Source: DASQDN01 sp035630195
GTDB taxonomy: Bacteria; Acidobacteriota; Terriglobia; Bryobacterales; Bryobacteraceae
Direction: 5' to 3'
NCBI GenBank assembly: GCA_035630195.1
Contig: DASQLD010000147.1
Span: 1-7,282 of the forward strand
Length of the DNA: 7,282 nt
Of this stretch, positions 5,658-7,282 are shown piece by piece. The notes beneath the pieces were generated by a model, which was given only the letters and a program-made list of their open reading frames with translations, searched no databases and had not been told where the DNA came from. Position numbers and translations under genes: made by a program. The first letter of the stretch is position 1. Every line of letters begins with the position of its first letter.

Positions 5658-6593
5658 TCATTCTGGCTTATGCACCCAAGAATACTGCCATCCTGCTGCC
5701 ACGGTGGTGAAATTGCCACCGACCCGGACGACCGCACCTCTACTCGCGCTGAATTTCAGGGATTGATGCCTCGTGAGTGGCACTGCCAATGTCCCTCCCA
5801 TGCGGGAGTTCCGGGCCCCGTCGTTATTGTTAACGCCATTCAGAACCGTCCTGCCGCTTGCCCAGAAGTTGGAATCGAACGATATCCACATCCTCGGTCG
5901 CAGGTAATAGCCGAGATGGAATTCGAGAGACGGCATGACTTTCTGTTCGCGCAGACTGGTGCCGGGGTAGAACTTCGAGTTCGTACTGAACACCCACATA
6001 CCCGCGTATGCATCGAACGCCCAGCGCCCCGCTCGTCGAGCGAACCCCATCTCCGGCTTGACGGCCCAGCGGTTAGCGCCGGGATTGATGAGCCGCGCCG
6101 GATCGTACTGGCCGACCGGCACCACCACGGTGACGCTGGCGCCGATGACAAGGCGCTCCCGGTGCTTTACGAATTCCGGCACTGTCATAGCCGGGCCGCC
6201 GAGGAGGTTCACTGAGACGCGGATCCGACTGTCAGCGAGACCGGATCGGGTGACGCGAGTGTCATCACCCAGCACAAGCCCGCGGAAGTGCCCATAGCCA
6301 TAAGGCGCCGCGACCGCTACGTTAGCCGAGCGGGAGAAGAAATTAAAGCTGTGATAAAAGCTGAGAATCGGGACATGGATCTGCGCATTCAGGTCCTCGA
6401 TGGGAACAGTGGGATCCAAAAGAATTTCGCCGTTGTTGTACACGTAGGACAAGATGACCGCGTTCGAGCGAATCGGTGTGATGACATAGGCTCGTGGCGT
6501 GAGGTCCTGTGCGGTCGCATTGAGCGGCAGCCACATCGCCAGCCACGTGAGCTTCAGCAGTTGTACGAGCATCCGACGAGTGCGCTTTCTCAT
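5658..6593 (-). CDS. Outer-membrane beta-barrel, MetA-pathway-of-phenol-degradation-like transporter
   Basis: I choose the ATG at 6593 (311 residues) because it gives a clean signal peptide: MRKRTRRMLVQLLKLTWLAM, then WLPLNATAQ with likely cleavage after Ala28. The frame is open further upstream, but that part is not signal-like. Upstream of this ATG is GAGAAAAGAAAG, a weak purine-rich ribosome-binding region. The mature part has alternating hydrophobic and aromatic strands typical of a beta-barrel: ITPIRSNAVILSYVYNNGEI, VPILSFYHSFNFF, NVAVAAPYGYGHFRG, SVTVVVPVGQYDPARLINPG, FHLGYYLRPRMWISFD and GGTLAVPLTRHQSLKFSASR. This matches the Phenol_MetA_deg type of porin-like proteins, named after genes near phenol-degradation clusters; the substrate is usually unknown. 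Length is in the usual range and the frame is intact. No degradation genes adjoin it, so a catabolic role is not supported here. It stands alone, convergent with nothing recognisable. Confidence 0.75.
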   Translation of the reverse strand: MRKRTRRMLVQLLKLTWLAMWLPLNATAQDLTPRAYVITPIRSNAVILSYVYNNGEILLDPTVPIEDLNAQIHVPILSFYHSFNFFSRSANVAVAAPYGYGHFRGLVLGDDTRVTRSGLADSRIRVSVNLLGGPAMTVPEFVKHRERLVIGASVTVVVPVGQYDPARLINPGANRWAVKPEMGFARRAGRWAFDAYAGMWVFSTNSKFYPGTSLREQKVMPSLEFHLGYYLRPRMWISFDSNFWASGRTVLNGVNNNDGARNSRMGGTLAVPLTRHQSLKFSASRGAVVRVGGNFTTVAAGWQYSWVHKPE

Positions 6594-6693
6594 CTTTCTT
6601 TTCTCTTGCCTCTCGACTCGAACGGCTGTTTTTTGTGCTCGCTGATTGCCTTTGCAGAGCAGTTGCGACAACACAAGCGTACGTACATCCAGA

Positions 6694-6831
6694 TCAGGTA
6701 CGGTTGCCGACTGATTGCTCAACTTGCTCGACCGGCGCCTCCACCCGCAACCGCGATCCCTTCCCCGGCGTACTGCCGACACCGATGATCCCACCCATCA
6801 AGTGGACGTCGCGGGGTTCGAACCCCGTACC
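6694..6831 (-). pseudogene. Probable histidine-kinase ATPase C-terminal remnant
   Basis: The minus frame ending at the TGA 6696-6694 reads GTGFEPRDVHLMGGIIGV, GSTPGKGSRLRVEAPVEQ. This resembles the end of a HATPase_c domain, where G-T-G-L-G-L-A-I...L-M-G-G-x-I-x-V-x-S-x-P-G-K-G-S-x-F is typical. The part between GTG and LMGG is about four residues short and the LGLA segment is altered. No phosphoacceptor His, N-box or earlier kinase sequence can be read upstream, where the frame closes quickly. Only about 45 residues survive, so this is a relic if the reading is right. It lies about 100 bp upstream of the outer-membrane protein start and so may overlap that gene's promoter region. Confidence 0.45.
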
Positions 6832-7068
6832 ACAGTGCAGTAGTCGACAGGCGAACCGATCCCCGGGGAAAGGCGCCTCTGCGCCGAAACCAGCTCATAT
6901 CTCGGAAGCAACCACCCATCGAACCCCTGATACGCCGGCGCCGGCCTTCGATGTCGCCCACGCGCCACCGATGGGCAGACCGCTGGTCAGGAACAACGAA
7001 AGCGTCGAGCGGGCATGGGTCCTTCTTGTCATCCACAAAGAGCGATACCGTTCCGCCGTCATTAGGAG
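6832..7068. other. Non-coding or decayed stretch
   Basis: About 240 bp between the kinase-like relic and the right-edge gene. On the minus strand a 55-codon frame starts at an ATG at 7062, overlapping nothing and lacking a ribosome-binding site; its sequence (RSTLSLFLTSGLPIGGAWA) is mildly hydrophobic. I do not call it. Nothing else was recognised. Confidence 0.4.
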
Positions 7069-7282
7069 CTAGAGAGCAAGTGGCGGCACGCCGTAAACTC
7101 GCGCAAGGTCATTTATCTGCGTTCGCAAGACAGCCCAGAGCCGGGCGACTTCGGCGCCGTAGTTTCCTCGTACGACGGCCTGGTTGATTCTTCGTCCATC
7201 GTCGAGCATCCGTTCTACTTGAACCTTGGTTTCCATCCACTTATCTGTCGCATCGAACTTACGCCGGAGCCGGTTGGTTGAT
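7069..7282 (-). CDS. C-terminal part of an unrecognised helical protein
   Basis: A minus frame enters from the right edge and runs 70 codons to a TAG at 7071-7069; the N-terminus is outside the window. The residues are KFDATDKWMETKVQVERMLD, DGRRINQAVVRGNYGAEVAR and LWAVLRTQINDLARVYGVPP, ending LAL. The composition is amphipathic-helical with charged heptad-like stretches, suggesting a coiled-coil or helical-bundle C-terminus. I do not recognise a named family, though the ending resembles C-termini I associate with acidobacterial hypothetical proteins. The even, sense-like codon pattern and absence of stops support a real gene. Its transcription would run toward the kinase relic and the outer-membrane protein gene, about 475 bp away, so an operon is unlikely. 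Confidence 0.6.
   Translation of the reverse strand, partial: STNRLRRKFDATDKWMETKVQVERMLDDGRRINQAVVRGNYGAEVARLWAVLRTQINDLARVYGVPPLAL

Noticed and set aside
5448..6215. 255-codon plus-strand open frame.
   Set aside because: It lies mostly antisense to the outer-membrane protein gene, has no family motifs and an unlikely composition rich in Arg, Pro and His.
6594..6794. 67-codon N-terminal extension of the outer-membrane protein frame.
   Set aside because: It is Arg-rich, overlaps the kinase-like relic in another frame and would place the signal peptide internally; the ATG at 6593 gives a normal secretion signal.
6812..6827. Perfect 16-bp palindrome CGGGGTTCGAACCCCG, which looks like a tRNA T-arm and so like a tRNA gene or attachment site.
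   Set aside because: No acceptor, D-arm or anticodon arm can be folded around it on either strand, and the sequence is better read as part of the kinase-like relic. An att-site remnant remains possible but unsupported.
6950..7056. Minus-strand string GTVSLFVDDKK, reminiscent of the C-terminus of arylsulfatases.
   Set aside because: The match covers only about 11 residues, the following residues do not fit in any frame, and no other sulfatase sequence is present.

Overview
The window looks like a gene-poor, mobile-element-rich stretch of an Acidobacteriota chromosome or large plasmid, most likely from the Solibacter/Bryobacter side of the phylum. The main clue is a secreted protein (1076-2530, +) with a classic TIGR03437 domain, a family heavily expanded in those genomes. 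The outer-membrane transporter-like gene (5658-6593, -) and the hypothetical C-terminus at the right edge also resemble proteins I associate with that group. This taxonomic reading is inference from family resemblance.

Layout. (1) 1-987, minus: a partial gene, missing its C-terminus, that fuses a four-cysteine zinc-knuckle N-terminus to a ParB/KorB-type domain. (2) 1014-1056: two tandem 24-bp units, each carrying the palindrome CTCGCGAG, in the 88-bp divergent gap. (3) 1076-2530, plus: secreted TIGR03437 protein whose C-terminus carries a degenerate 16-residue repeat. (4) 2531-2899: no recognisable gene. (5) 2904-4536: a complete 1,633-bp insertion sequence with 17-bp perfect terminal inverted repeats and a 4-bp target duplication (AACT). 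Its transposase is broken by at least six frameshifts and a stop and has lost its second catalytic Asp. (6) 4715-5222: two gene fossils on the plus strand, the C-terminus of an IS5-type transposase and a plasmid RepA-like replication initiator with a frameshift. (7) 5223-5657: nothing recognisable. (8) 5658-6593, minus: MetA-pathway-like outer-membrane protein with signal peptide. (9) 6694-6831, minus: probable relic of a histidine-kinase ATPase C-terminus. (10) 7069-7282, minus: C-terminal end of an unrecognised helical protein running out of the window.

How the parts relate. I see no operon. The ParB-like gene and the RepA fossil both point to plasmid- or transposon-derived DNA, and the dead insertion sequence plus the fossils mark this as a decaying accessory region. 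Three long reading frames (329+, 484 and 311 codons) are uninterrupted while the relics between them are shredded, so the frameshifts are more likely real decay than poor sequence quality. The most interesting candidate for an undescribed arrangement is the zinc-knuckle/ParB fusion with palindromic tandem repeats directly in front of it.
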